DNA of 64,000 bases from Komagataella phaffii GS115 (Eukaryota; Ascomycota; Pichiomycetes; Pichiales; Pichiaceae): positions 620,001-684,000 of the forward strand of contig NC_012963.1 in NCBI RefSeq assembly GCF_000027005.1, read 5' to 3'. The position numbers and the translations under genes are program-made. Shown piece by piece: positions 30,226-39,846 of the stretch; the first letter of the stretch is position 1, and every line of letters begins with the position of its first letter. Under the pieces are notes generated by a model. That model did not search any database. It worked only from the letters and a program-made list of their open reading frames with translations, and had not been told where the DNA came from.

Positions 30226-32259
30226 TCATTCGCCCACTTTAACCGCATGTTTATGAAGCCACTGCTCCATACTAGAAACTTGCCCCATTTCAGAACCATT
30301 TTCATCGAAACTAAGTTTGCTCACCGCTTCGCAAATCCAGCCGTATTCATATTGGCCTTGCTCGTAAATCATATCAGCCATAAACTTTCGTTTGGTAACT
30401 AGGTTGTCAACACAAAGATAATATTTTGCTGTAACTACGTTCTGGTTTATCAAAGGGACCGATGTAAGAAGATCATTGCTGATGTGGCTTATTTTCTCCT
30501 TAAGTGTGGTAGTTTTTAAACTTGGGTTAATCCCCGACGAAATGCACTCCACATTCTTGCACCACGAAGTACCGCAGCCTCGTGTCAATTGCAGTATATA
30601 CTTCCGTTCCAGCCGATTTTTCAATTTGACATAATTAGGATCGTAGTCTGTGGAATAGAGTGGCCCAAAACACACTGAGCACAACTGTAAATCAGTGGGT
30701 TCATTTAATATTCTGCAACAATTGACATTTGCACATACAATAGGAGCAACTTGTTGCTTGCGATCAAGTTCATGTAATTGCATATGCGTTTGCAAATCTC
30801 TTTGTCTTACAATCTTGGAACATTGATGACATTCCGTTGTTTTGGATCCACATTGATACTCATGCTGAGTCATGGATGACAGCATTGCTTCAGCTGAAGG
30901 TACTTCCTGGGGCACGGTTAATTGACAGTATCTACAAATATGCAGTCGTTCAGGACATTCAGTTGACTTATGGAGAGCCAATTGAATGTAATTGGGGAGT
31001 GTAGTAGAACACAAGGAGCATTCATATTCAGTGTGGTGAAGTTTCTGATGAATATCTCTCCCCTCAATAGTTGCACCAAAATATGCATCATTCTGACAGT
31101 GCCAATGGGTATCGGGTATCTTTTTCAAAAACAACTGACCACACGAGCATTTGATGTTGTTTCTGTGGCAAAAGTTTTCGTGCAATGAAATTGACTGCTT
31201 AGGGACATGCTTGCCACAATTAGAACACTTGGCTTCGTCAGCTTTTAAGGTTTCTTGAAGACTACTTGTGGTTACATGTGCTTCTGCTATTCTAGAAATT
31301 GATAGCTGTGACTTGAAGGATTCTCCTTCGCTCCATACTATAGGTAAGATGTAAACAAACTCTTTACCTTCAATCCAGTGATCTGTCTTGGGTATACATA
31401 TAGAAATAGTACCATCATTCTTGTTGATGTTCGAGTTCTCATTAAATGGAATTGTTGACCATTGAAGTGAATCCTTGGATATGAACTGGTTGTTGGATAT
31501 TAGCAGGTCCACAAGATTGACATCTTGCGAATTGATAGAAAGGGATAAACATAAGTCATTGCTATTATCAAGTTGTAGTTTATATGCATGACTGTGTTCG
31601 GTGTCTGCTATAGTTACGGCGTTAGTCCCGTACTGTAATACTGTTTCTGTGTCCTGTTGGTTGCTCATTTCCCTTGCCATTTCATCATCCAATGGCACAA
31701 TACTTAGATCGATGTCTGTGTCTATCAAGCAAATCGCAGAAGTAGGTTCTGCTTGTTCTACAAGCAATTTATAGACCTTATCTTTCTCGGATATGCATAC
31801 GGTGTCGTTCGTGGACAGCGTAGTGTAACTTTTAATGAGCTTCGCTTCCAAAAAATACTTCCAATCTTTGATTTCAGGGTACAATTCTAAAGGTTTCAAA
31901 GCAATGCTGGTACCTTTAGGGATATCACTAGCCAAAGTAATATTTATAGTAGAATCATTGTTATCTGGTGACACTAGTTTGTCGTAAATGAACTCTGGGA
32001 GTAATATTGTTCCTTCCTGGCTAGTGAACTCTTTCACACCCACAAAAGAGTTAACTGCTGAATTTGATTTTTCTGCCTGTAAACGAAAGATCAAGGGATG
32101 TGGTAAACTTGCAATTGATAAACGCTGTTGTTGATTAACCAACGATTCCAAAATCGAAGGGGGCAAAGCGACTCTATCAGAGTACTTAACAACATTGCCG
32201 TCCGCATCTTTCAATAATTCAGGCTCCAGGTGCTCATAAATAGAGTACTCTTCAGACAT
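30226..32259 (-). CDS. UFD1-domain protein with central zinc fingers
   Basis: A 677-residue protein. Residues 1 to about 190 resemble the UFD1 N-terminal double-barrel fold (LPPSILESLVNQ, HPLIFRLQ, TILLPEFIYDKL, ALKPLEL), which in Ufd1 binds ubiquitin and Cdc48. The middle, about 335-500, has many Cys/His pairs (CSNCGKHVPKQSISLHENFCHR, CSLCSTTLPN, CRYCQLTVPQ, CHQCSKIV), like TRAF-type or C2H2 fingers. The C-terminal part has further Cys pairs (CANVNCCRI, CSVC). It is not canonical Ufd1, which lacks the fingers. Proteins of this layout occur in other fungi, so it is probably a Cdc48-linked ubiquitin adaptor. The ATG complementary to 32257-32259 is the start. It is convergent with RPT6, 24 bp apart. 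Confidence 0.75.
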   Translation of the reverse strand: MSEEYSIYEHLEPELLKDADGNVVKYSDRVALPPSILESLVNQQQRLSIASLPHPLIFRLQAEKSNSAVNSFVGVKEFTSQEGTILLPEFIYDKLVSPDNNDSTINITLASDIPKGTSIALKPLELYPEIKDWKYFLEAKLIKSYTTLSTNDTVCISEKDKVYKLLVEQAEPTSAICLIDTDIDLSIVPLDDEMAREMSNQQDTETVLQYGTNAVTIADTEHSHAYKLQLDNSNDLCLSLSINSQDVNLVDLLISNNQFISKDSLQWSTIPFNENSNINKNDGTISICIPKTDHWIEGKEFVYILPIVWSEGESFKSQLSISRIAEAHVTTSSLQETLKADEAKCSNCGKHVPKQSISLHENFCHRNNIKCSCGQLFLKKIPDTHWHCQNDAYFGATIEGRDIHQKLHHTEYECSLCSTTLPNYIQLALHKSTECPERLHICRYCQLTVPQEVPSAEAMLSSMTQHEYQCGSKTTECHQCSKIVRQRDLQTHMQLHELDRKQQVAPIVCANVNCCRILNEPTDLQLCSVCFGPLYSTDYDPNYVKLKNRLERKYILQLTRGCGTSWCKNVECISSGINPSLKTTTLKEKISHISNDLLTSVPLINQNVVTAKYYLCVDNLVTKRKFMADMIYEQGQYEYGWICEAVSKLSFDENGSEMGQVSSMEQWLHKHAVKVGE

Positions 32260-32628
32260 CACAGTGGGAATACAAAAGAGGATATGAAGAAAAGAAATTC
32301 TTCGTTCTCACCTTAGTCTGTAGTCTCTTATCCAGAACCGTTAGGTCGCGTTTGGTGGCAATTCTGATAGTGGGCTTCGCGCATGAATCATCGGGTCCCT
32401 TCTAACTCTTTGCCGAAAGCTAAAGCCGTACCAGCCAAGAAGTCAACAGTATGTCAATAATAACAGGATGTGTACTACACATTTATGCTCCATATGGAAA
32501 AGAACCACCAAGGTCCTAATTACAACCCACCTTTTCAGTGTTAGACAAGATAGGAGAAGGATATGTCTCTTCTGGTTAATTTTTGAGGTGAAAAAATTCT
32601 TGACTGTCCATACTCCCATTTTTTGACA
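32260..32628 (+). promoter_or_regulatory. Divergent promoter UFD1-like / ZAP1 (369 bp), weak zinc-response-element match
   Basis: Shared control region. At 32504-32514 the sequence ACCACCAAGGT matches 8 of 10 fixed positions of the yeast zinc-responsive element ACCTTNAAGGT. Yeast ZAP1 is autoregulated through such a site. The match is imperfect and could be chance. Confidence 0.35.
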
Positions 32629-34872
32629 ATGAAGAGTCCAACTACGGATCCAGAGACTCACTCTCATGATCAAAAGCCCATATTACACAACCAGATAAGA
32701 GGGTACATCCATACCATAGACAATGCCCATAGTCATATTCATGGCCATGTTCATCAACATATTCACCATCCAAATGGCCCCATTGTTAGTGAACGAATTC
32801 AACCGATTTTAGACCCTGTCCACAATGACAAATCCCGCTCTCATATATACCCCGGGAATCTGTGTCCAACGGATAGCGCAAAGCATCAAGACGAAGAAAT
32901 ACTACCTATTAGTAATAGTGCGTTGCTGCATTTAATGAGTAAGACGAAATCTGAGAGTTCTGGCTCTGCTTCAGTATGGAATCTGCTTGACCCAAAAGCT
33001 GATTTTGACAGTTGTGACAAGTGTGATCCACTGAAGGACATCAGTTGCCCCGATCCGTTTGTTTGTGCTGATAAAGGATGTTCAATAGGCCAGAACACAT
33101 TAGAGTTTCAAAGTACCAACTCTGATGCCTTTTTGAGATGCTGTTTCGATTCTTCGCATAATGAGGATGAGAATCCCTATAATGGCGATAGTGACTACAA
33201 CGGAGCAGTCACTAGTCATGCTGCGCTTTGCGACCTCTCCGCTTTTTCGACATGCAATGACATTGAAGGGTTTTGGAAAAATGAAAATCCGGCTTTGCTG
33301 AATAGTAATTCCGTTGATAGCTCCTCTCAAATACCGTGCCCGAAATATTCAGACTGTGATTTGATACAGCCGTCAAATAATTACGAGTCCAGTCCTCACG
33401 ATAGTACTGGTACAGTGTCACTTTCAAGTAACACGCCAGTGTCAGCATGCTCTACCGGTTGCGTCACATTGGACAAAAATGTGTATCCAGATATGAGTTT
33501 CATGGTCAACTCTAGCAAGATCAGTGACCTGAGGGAAAAAAGACCTCATGTTGAATCAAGAGATTTTTCTTTTAAGATGCAACAACAGAAACGAGTTAAA
33601 GTGGAACAAGATGGAACCAAGCCCGTGTATTGGAATGATATGGATCATCTTAACCCTGTCAACAAACAAAATCACCACCATCATCTTCACCAGTTTCAAG
33701 AATTCTGCGTTGATTGGGCTAAATATGGCTGTGGATGTCCTTACAACTTAGAGAATCAGAGTAAACAAGATAAAAAAATGCATTTGCACTATCCACCACA
33801 CCAGCACGGCTGCAATCATTATGATACCCAGTTCCCTACTTCTGGAGATCCAAGTGAAGTTCAAAATCAGAGCGTCTCGGATTCTCTCGTTTGCCAATGG
33901 TCAGACTGTAAAGTGGATGCTTTCAAAGATGATGTACATTTGCAGAACCATGTCTTTTCGTCCCATCTTTTACCTTGGGTTAAGGACCGAGGAGTTGATC
34001 CGAGTGAGATAAACTTGGATACATTGACGATTGAAAATTTTCAAAACATGGATAACTTTGCCTGCAAATGGAAAGACTGTGATTTCAATAGCTCCGATTT
34101 AGAGTCCTTATTGAATCACATTCCCAAGAATCATTTTTCAGAACAAACAAAGATTGTGGAAGAACCGGTGCCCAAGCAAGAAACCATCGATGCATTGCCC
34201 GATATCGAAGAAAACGTATGCCAGTGGGAAATGGAAAACAACCAAATTTGTAATCTCAAATTTTCTAACACAACAGATCTTACTGACCATATCACGGAAG
34301 ACCATGTCGGTTCCAGAAAATCAAAGTACGTTTGCAATTGGAAGGGGTGTACTCGCAATCATAAGGAGTTCACTCAAAGGCAAAAAGTTTTGAGACACCT
34401 CCCTGTTCATACAAAACATAAACCGTACAAATGTGATATATGTGGTAAGGCATTTTCAATTGACCTAATGTTGGAGCAACATATTCGAACTCACACGGGA
34501 GAAAAACCCTTCAAGTGTTCTAAATGCGGGAAGACCTTCAAGACTAGCTCTTCATTATCCATTCATTTGAGAATTCATACCGGCGAACGGCCATTGGTAT
34601 GCAAATATCCAGGGTGTGGAAAGACCTTCAACGAATCCTCTAATTTGACAAAGCATCATAGGACGCATCAGAAAGAATTTAAATGTAGCTTCTGCTGTAA
34701 AACCTTCAACCAATTAAAACAACTTGAATCACATGAGAGGCTGTACCATGGAGATCAAACCAGATTTGATTGTGATTGTTGTGACGAACATAGAAACAAG
34801 ACACTCATGTCATCGACTAGGAAGAACTTCCCGATAACATCAGGAACCACCAATGAGATGGCATTCACATGA
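32629..34872 (+). CDS. ZAP1: Zinc-responsive transcription activator Zap1
   Basis: C2H2 transcription factor that turns on zinc uptake genes in zinc-poor cells. The start is ATG 32629 (MKSPTTDPETHSHD). Eight C2H2 fingers are visible. Two have the CxWxxC form (CQWSDC, CKWKDC), like the zinc-sensing fingers 1-2 of yeast Zap1. The third is CQWEMENNQIC, with an enlarged Cys spacing. Five more end in FNESSNLTKHHRTHQKEF and FKCSFCCKTFNQLKQL. The last five match the DNA-binding array of yeast Zap1 in order. The N-terminal half is low-complexity, with a His-rich stretch (HSHIHGHVHQHIHH) and many CxxC-like pairs. Length 748, yeast 880. Identification rests on the shared order of unusual fingers. Confidence 0.88.
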   Translation: MKSPTTDPETHSHDQKPILHNQIRGYIHTIDNAHSHIHGHVHQHIHHPNGPIVSERIQPILDPVHNDKSRSHIYPGNLCPTDSAKHQDEEILPISNSALLHLMSKTKSESSGSASVWNLLDPKADFDSCDKCDPLKDISCPDPFVCADKGCSIGQNTLEFQSTNSDAFLRCCFDSSHNEDENPYNGDSDYNGAVTSHAALCDLSAFSTCNDIEGFWKNENPALLNSNSVDSSSQIPCPKYSDCDLIQPSNNYESSPHDSTGTVSLSSNTPVSACSTGCVTLDKNVYPDMSFMVNSSKISDLREKRPHVESRDFSFKMQQQKRVKVEQDGTKPVYWNDMDHLNPVNKQNHHHHLHQFQEFCVDWAKYGCGCPYNLENQSKQDKKMHLHYPPHQHGCNHYDTQFPTSGDPSEVQNQSVSDSLVCQWSDCKVDAFKDDVHLQNHVFSSHLLPWVKDRGVDPSEINLDTLTIENFQNMDNFACKWKDCDFNSSDLESLLNHIPKNHFSEQTKIVEEPVPKQETIDALPDIEENVCQWEMENNQICNLKFSNTTDLTDHITEDHVGSRKSKYVCNWKGCTRNHKEFTQRQKVLRHLPVHTKHKPYKCDICGKAFSIDLMLEQHIRTHTGEKPFKCSKCGKTFKTSSSLSIHLRIHTGERPLVCKYPGCGKTFNESSNLTKHHRTHQKEFKCSFCCKTFNQLKQLESHERLYHGDQTRFDCDCCDEHRNKTLMSSTRKNFPITSGTTNEMAFT

Positions 34873-35204
34873 GAAGCCAAGCCATTACAGCTGAAACCAA
34901 GATGTTTACCGGTGCCAGTGCTGGTATTGATGTCTCTACCATTCCTGGCCTTAACATAGCCAGTCAATAGCAATATTATAATAATCATATATATATGTAA
35001 ATGTTTTTATATATTTATTCGCTAGCTTTAACATTTAGTACCACCAAATCTCCAACTTCATTCACTTGCTCTTCCCCATTCACTTCGAATTATTACATTT
35101 TCTAGTTGCTGGATAGTATCTCGTTTCTTTAATCAAGTGGAACTCACTTTGCTTGCTCTTATCTACCACTTGCTGCGAGGAAACACAGTTTCAAAGAAAA
35201 TTTG
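34873..35204 (+). other. Intergenic region ZAP1-SPS1 (332 bp)
   Basis: ZAP1 3' region with an AT-repeat stretch near 34980-35015 (tatatatatg and similar), suited to 3' end formation, followed by the promoter of the kinase gene. No RNA gene was seen. Confidence 0.5.
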
Positions 35205-36683
35205 ATGAGGGAGTTTAACGCAGACCAGTTTGAACTATTCGAACGGTTGGGGAAAGGTGCCTTTGGTGTGGTTTATCATGGGTTTGACAAGGTGACAAAT
35301 ATGCATGTGGCAATAAAACAAATAGACTTAGAGAGTACAGATGACTCAATCGAGGAGATACAGAATGAAATAACTCTCTTATCAAATTGTAGCCATCCTA
35401 ATATTATCCAATATCATGGTTCTTTCGTTAAAGGTTACAAATTATGGATTGTCATGGAGTACTTAGATGGGGGTTCTTGTAATGATCTTTTAGAAGCTGG
35501 ACCATTTGATGAGACCGAAATATCTGTGATATGCTACAATCTACTCCAAGGACTGGCATATCTACATAAATCGGGAAAGATTCACAGAGACATTAAGGCA
35601 GCAAATATTATGATTGGAAGATTAGGACAAGTCAAAATTGGTGACTTTGGGGTTGCCACTCAACTCACAAATACATTATCTCGTAGACACACATTTGTTG
35701 GCACACCGAATTGGATGTCTCCTGAAGTGATATTACGAAAAGATTACGATTTCAGGGCCGATATTTGGTCTTTAGGAATCACTCTATTAGAGATGGCATA
35801 CGGAAAACCTCCACTATCACAATACAGCACTTACGAAATTTTATTCATGATACCAAAAAATCAGCCACCTTCACTTTCATCTGATTTCTCAGAAGAATTT
35901 CGTAATTTTGTTCATCAATGCCTTCAAAAATCTCCTGCAGATCGACCATCCACTGGACAACTTTTGAAACATCGTTTCATAGCCAAAGGCCGCAATGTTG
36001 ATCAGTCTTGCCTTCAGAAACTAATTGATAGGAAAATTAAACACGACCTGGAAACAGGAAGCAAAGTCACGAAATATTATAAACCCACAGTTAATCAATC
36101 AGATGATCCTCAAAGTGTTCAGTTTGACCTTGATACTGTCAATGAAGGAGTTGTAAAATTTAATCTCAATTCCACTTCGGATGAGCAAGGAGAGCTGAAA
36201 ATTCAATTTCCTGTTGATCACGACCAGTTCGAAACTATTAAAGATCTCTCTAGAGCTCAATCGTATGATTCTTCAGTTGTTAGAGACGATGTATCATCCA
36301 TTTCAAGTCAGAAATCTACTTCAGAGCACGAACTGAATATAATTTTGAATCAATCTTTTAATAAGATTACCACCAAGTATAGTCTTACTACTAATCAATA
36401 CGACAAGTTAGTACACTTCAAATCTCATTTGTTAGGGAAATCCTTGAATTCAATAGCTCACAACCAAGATGAACAGATTTGCCGAGTATTCTATAAAGAC
36501 ATCACCAAAAACATCATGAAATCCAATAATGAACGACTCAAACAAAAACTGCTCCCACATCACTATAAGACTGTAGAGCGGGAGAATACTCTCCTAAAGA
36601 AAACGTACCAATATGATCGTAAAAGAGATAGGGTTGAAGAACTTTTACTTGCACGATGGGCGGAAAATATAACTAAAAGTTGA
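35205..36683 (+). CDS. SPS1: Germinal-centre (Ste20-group) kinase, SPS1-like
   Basis: Serine/threonine kinase. The catalytic domain covers about residues 8-262: GKGAFGVVY, VAIKQIDLE, HRDIKAANIM, GDFGVATQL and the Ste20-type signature FVGTPNWMSPEVI. The C-terminal part has an acidic, Ser/Thr-rich linker and a final helical segment. The total of 493 residues matches yeast Sps1 (490), which is needed for spore wall formation. The much longer Kic1 shares a similar kinase domain and remains possible in ancestry. The true start is ATG 35205 (MREFNADQFELFERLG). It is convergent with NUG1, 36 bp between stops. Confidence 0.8.
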   Translation: MREFNADQFELFERLGKGAFGVVYHGFDKVTNMHVAIKQIDLESTDDSIEEIQNEITLLSNCSHPNIIQYHGSFVKGYKLWIVMEYLDGGSCNDLLEAGPFDETEISVICYNLLQGLAYLHKSGKIHRDIKAANIMIGRLGQVKIGDFGVATQLTNTLSRRHTFVGTPNWMSPEVILRKDYDFRADIWSLGITLLEMAYGKPPLSQYSTYEILFMIPKNQPPSLSSDFSEEFRNFVHQCLQKSPADRPSTGQLLKHRFIAKGRNVDQSCLQKLIDRKIKHDLETGSKVTKYYKPTVNQSDDPQSVQFDLDTVNEGVVKFNLNSTSDEQGELKIQFPVDHDQFETIKDLSRAQSYDSSVVRDDVSSISSQKSTSEHELNIILNQSFNKITTKYSLTTNQYDKLVHFKSHLLGKSLNSIAHNQDEQICRVFYKDITKNIMKSNNERLKQKLLPHHYKTVERENTLLKKTYQYDRKRDRVEELLLARWAENITKS

Positions 36684-36719
36684 AGTTGATGTTTTAATAA
36701 TATACACTGTCTATCAAGA

Positions 36720-38222
36720 TTAAATGTTCAGGAGGCCATCCAAATCAAACTCTTTAGCCCATTCTTTCACGATAGTCGTTTGCTCTGATGATGGTGTCAA
36801 AGGAGGAACCTTTGAGGAAACCTCATTATCGGTAACTTGGGCAGCTTTTGAGGAGTTGGGCAGAGTCCATCCTACAATTTTTCCATCTCTCCAATCATTC
36901 AAAATCACAAGAGCAGCATCATTTAATTTAGGAATACCACCTTTACCAAGTTTACCCTGTTTTCTAGCAATGTGTATAAGGACACCCTTTGTAAATGATT
37001 CCAAGTCGGAAGAAACTAAAGGTGGAATGTCGTAGTATTTCTTGAATCCATCGGCCATTTCGGTATTCTTGGCTAATCTCTTAAGTAACAGTTGTATGGC
37101 AGCTTCAGGATCCTTAATTTGTTTCGATGGAATGGCACTCAGTAGAGCCAACTTGGCTTCCATCGATTCTTTAGATGATTTCTTTGATGAAGGAAATACT
37201 ATACCAGGGGAGTCTAGAATCTTCAGCTTGTTGTCGACCTTGACTTCTCGCATAGATGTCGTAACACCAGCCTGGTTTCCTACTGGGCATGCTTTACCAT
37301 TTCCTCCGTGTCTAGATGTAAGAGCATTGATGATTGATGATTTACCAACGTTGGGGTAACCGACAACACCAACAATAATAGCTCTCTTCAAGTTGGATTT
37401 GTGTGCATATGACTTTAGAGACTCTAGCAATTGTTTAGAAGTGACTGCTTGGGTCATCTTCTTGTTAAAGGTCGTAGAAGCAGCACCATTGGCCTTTAAA
37501 GGAACAGTGGGGAAGGAAGACTGTAAGAAATCCAACCACATCTTCAACACATTATCAGGCACCAAATCAATTTTGTTTAAAACGAATATCAGTCTCTTTC
37601 CTTGAGACTGTAAAATAGCCTCCTCAATTTTTTTAGATCTAGTCCCTTCCGGGTCTCTGGCATCTAGAACGTACAAGATAACGTCAGAAGCTTCAACTAC
37701 GGTTTTGAAAATCTTGTCGAAAGCTTTACGAGACTTTTCCCATTCATTTCCAAGTCGTTCGTCTTCTTCGAAGTCAATTTCATATTCGTTCACCTCTAGA
37801 TCATCCTCTTCCATTTCATCATTGGATTCAGTCCCATCATAGGCTTTAGCTGCCTGTTGGGCGGATTGTAGCAAAGCCGCTAATCCGTTAGCACCATCGT
37901 TGTCCTCATCGCTCTCATCATCCATCAAATTTTCATCATCCGGAAGGGCACTTCTAGCTGCTGCCGCTTCGGCGCGTCTTTTTTCCTTAAGAGCTAGTTT
38001 CTCTTCCTCGTCCTCTCTACGTTTCTGTTCAATTTCGGCAAGAATGGCCTCCTTATAGGGAAAGGAAGCTGGAATACCTGGATCTTTTCGTACTCTTGAT
38101 TTCCATGTTGGATCCTTCTTTTCTAACTTCCTTTGTTTTCTTCCATGGGCAGCGACTTTCTTTTTAAGACCCTCCCTCATACGGGTAGATCTCCTCTTGG
38201 AAGCACGCTTCGTAACTCTCAT
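36720..38222 (-). CDS. NUG1: Nucleolar GTPase Nug1 (60S biogenesis)
   Basis: Circularly permuted GTPase for 60S ribosomal subunit assembly and export. The start is placed at the ATG complementary to 38220-38222, giving MRVTKRASKRRSTRMREG, the conserved N-terminus of Nug1. A longer frame extends 5' but is not conserved. The protein has 500 residues (yeast 520). GTPase motifs occur in permuted order: G4 NKIDLVPD, then G1 GYPNVGKSSIINAL, then G3 DSPGIV. The basic N-terminus, acidic linker (DDENLMDDESDED) and C-terminal GKLGKGGIPKL and VGWTLPN motifs are typical. Its start is 164 bp from that of SUA7, so the two share a promoter. Confidence 0.96.
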   Translation of the reverse strand: MRVTKRASKRRSTRMREGLKKKVAAHGRKQRKLEKKDPTWKSRVRKDPGIPASFPYKEAILAEIEQKRREDEEEKLALKEKRRAEAAAARSALPDDENLMDDESDEDNDGANGLAALLQSAQQAAKAYDGTESNDEMEEDDLEVNEYEIDFEEDERLGNEWEKSRKAFDKIFKTVVEASDVILYVLDARDPEGTRSKKIEEAILQSQGKRLIFVLNKIDLVPDNVLKMWLDFLQSSFPTVPLKANGAASTTFNKKMTQAVTSKQLLESLKSYAHKSNLKRAIIVGVVGYPNVGKSSIINALTSRHGGNGKACPVGNQAGVTTSMREVKVDNKLKILDSPGIVFPSSKKSSKESMEAKLALLSAIPSKQIKDPEAAIQLLLKRLAKNTEMADGFKKYYDIPPLVSSDLESFTKGVLIHIARKQGKLGKGGIPKLNDAALVILNDWRDGKIVGWTLPNSSKAAQVTDNEVSSKVPPLTPSSEQTTIVKEWAKEFDLDGLLNI

Positions 38223-38386
38223 AGTGGATCGATAGTGATAACTCTGAAAGCTTAAAGGCAAGATGGAAAATTTATTTTTTTTTGGAACTAGAAAAATTAT
38301 TTCGCGATCGATGTAGAGGTGTATAAAATTGTAGGAGTAGTGGCAACCAGAACTTCGTTCTTCTCCTGTCTGTTCCCCATCCAACC

Positions 38387-39415
38387 ATGACAGCCTTAAC
38401 CGAAGAAGGAAGTTTCAAAGGTCCGGATCTCAATGTTGCTTTGATTTGCCGAGACTGTAAGGTGGATCCTCCCGAACTAATCGAGAGATTTAGTGAGGGA
38501 GACGTCATTTGCGGATTGTGTGGATTGGTTTTGAGTGAACATATCGTAGACATGAGATCGGAATGGCGTACGTTCAATAACGACGATCAAAACGGTGATG
38601 ATCCCTCCCGTGTGGGTGAAGCACAGAACCCTTTATTGGATGGAGACCAGCTGTCCACAATCATTGCATATAACACAGATAATACCCGAATGGGAAGAGA
38701 ACTTAGTAGAGCGCAGAATAGCACCGTAGCTGACCGTAAAGACAGTGCTTTACAGGCAGCATTTGCTAAGATATCTCAGTTATGCGAAGGTTTTCAGCTG
38801 CCTAATATTGTACAAAATGGAGCAAAAGAAGTGTATAAACTGGTGTACAATGAAAGGTCCCTGAAGGGTAAGTCCCAGGAGAGTATCATGGCAGCAGCTA
38901 TTGGGTTAGCCTGTCGAAAAGCTAATGTTCCACGTTCATTCAAAGAGCTTTGGGCATTGACTGATGTTCCCAAAAATGAGATTGGTAAAGTTTTCAAGAT
39001 TATTCACAAACTGATACAGCAGAAGCATGCTCTAGCTGGCGGACTATTGAACGTTCAAAATGAAAGCATAGCAACAACCCAGACGAATGCAGAAGCCTTG
39101 ATTGGTAGATTTTGTTCTAATTTGGGTTTGTCTCGTCAAATAACCAATGCAGCAGAGTACATTGCCCGTCGTACTAAGGAAGTCGGCGTTCTTGCAGGTC
39201 GATCACCGGTAACTGTTGCTGCAACGGTAATTTATATGGCAGCTAGCATCTTTGATGCCAGTATTTCCCCAGCCCAGATTGCTCAGAGAGCAGGCGTATC
39301 TGATGGAACTATAAAGACCTCATACAAGTACCTGTATGACAAGCGGGAGGAATTGGTCGACCCTCAATGGATTGAATCAGGTAAAGTTAAGTTAGAGAAC
39401 ATCCCTAAAAACTGA
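38387..39415 (+). CDS. SUA7: RNA polymerase II initiation factor TFIIB
   Basis: Recruits polymerase II and sets the transcription start site. The N-terminal zinc ribbon is CRDC...CGLC. The B-finger/reader and linker region includes DMRSEWRTFNNDD and GDDPSRVGEAQNPLLDG, a nearly invariant TFIIB block. Two cyclin-like repeats follow (AFAKISQLCEGFQLP to IIHKL; IGRFCSNLGLSRQI to YLYDKRE), with QESIMAAAIGLACRK and SPVTVAATVIYMAA. At 342 residues it matches yeast Sua7 (345). It is divergent from NUG1. Identification is secure. Confidence 0.97.
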   Translation: MTALTEEGSFKGPDLNVALICRDCKVDPPELIERFSEGDVICGLCGLVLSEHIVDMRSEWRTFNNDDQNGDDPSRVGEAQNPLLDGDQLSTIIAYNTDNTRMGRELSRAQNSTVADRKDSALQAAFAKISQLCEGFQLPNIVQNGAKEVYKLVYNERSLKGKSQESIMAAAIGLACRKANVPRSFKELWALTDVPKNEIGKVFKIIHKLIQQKHALAGGLLNVQNESIATTQTNAEALIGRFCSNLGLSRQITNAAEYIARRTKEVGVLAGRSPVTVAATVIYMAASIFDASISPAQIAQRAGVSDGTIKTSYKYLYDKREELVDPQWIESGKVKLENIPKN

Positions 39416-39501
39416 TTTGGAGTAATTTTTGAAATAAAAAAATTTAATTTGTATTATATCTTATTTGGGTCTTAGTAGGGCCGGGAGTAGTTCCGTTGCA
39501 G

Positions 39502-39846
39502 TCATTGTGTTTCTTTGTCAGTCAGAGATCTTTGCTGAGCATCTATCTTTGCAACTTCTTTCCGTCTTACTTCCAACATTTCGTCTTGAATCTTTGAAAG
39601 ATCTACCATGTAATGAAGCACAACCAGGTATCTTCCATTAAAGTTGTAACCGTTCGCCTTGTCGACACAAGTCTGTGCTGACTTTAAGTTCTTAAAAACT
39701 ATCAATCCTGAACCTCTAGTGTCAGCCTGGTTTCCAAGTCGAACTTGCATGATATTCCCGTATTTCCCAAAAACCTCGTACAAATCATCGCCTGTCGTGG
39801 TGTATGGCAAGTTCTTTACCAGGACAATCGGAAAATCCTTTGACAT
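39502..39846 (-). CDS. SF3b 14-kDa subunit (p14/SF3B6), branch-site RRM protein
   Basis: Small subunit of the U2 snRNP SF3b complex that contacts the branch-site adenosine in animals and fission yeast (Sab14). One RRM covers about residues 8-82: RNP2-like VLVKNLPY, a FGKYGNIMQVRLGN segment typical of p14, and RNP1-like GSGLIVFKN. The sequence ADTRGSG and GRYLVVLHY line up well with human p14 (ETRGTA, NRYLVVLYY). At 114 residues it is close to p14 (125). S. cerevisiae is thought to lack this subunit, so its presence here marks a difference in the spliceosome. It is convergent with SUA7. Confidence 0.88.
   Translation of the reverse strand: MSKDFPIVLVKNLPYTTTGDDLYEVFGKYGNIMQVRLGNQADTRGSGLIVFKNLKSAQTCVDKANGYNFNGRYLVVLHYMVDLSKIQDEMLEVRRKEVAKIDAQQRSLTDKETQ

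Noticed and set aside
38223..38384. N-terminal extension of NUG1 by 54 codons
   Set aside because: The conserved Nug1 start MRVTKRASK lies at 38222, and the extension overlaps the short shared promoter with SUA7.
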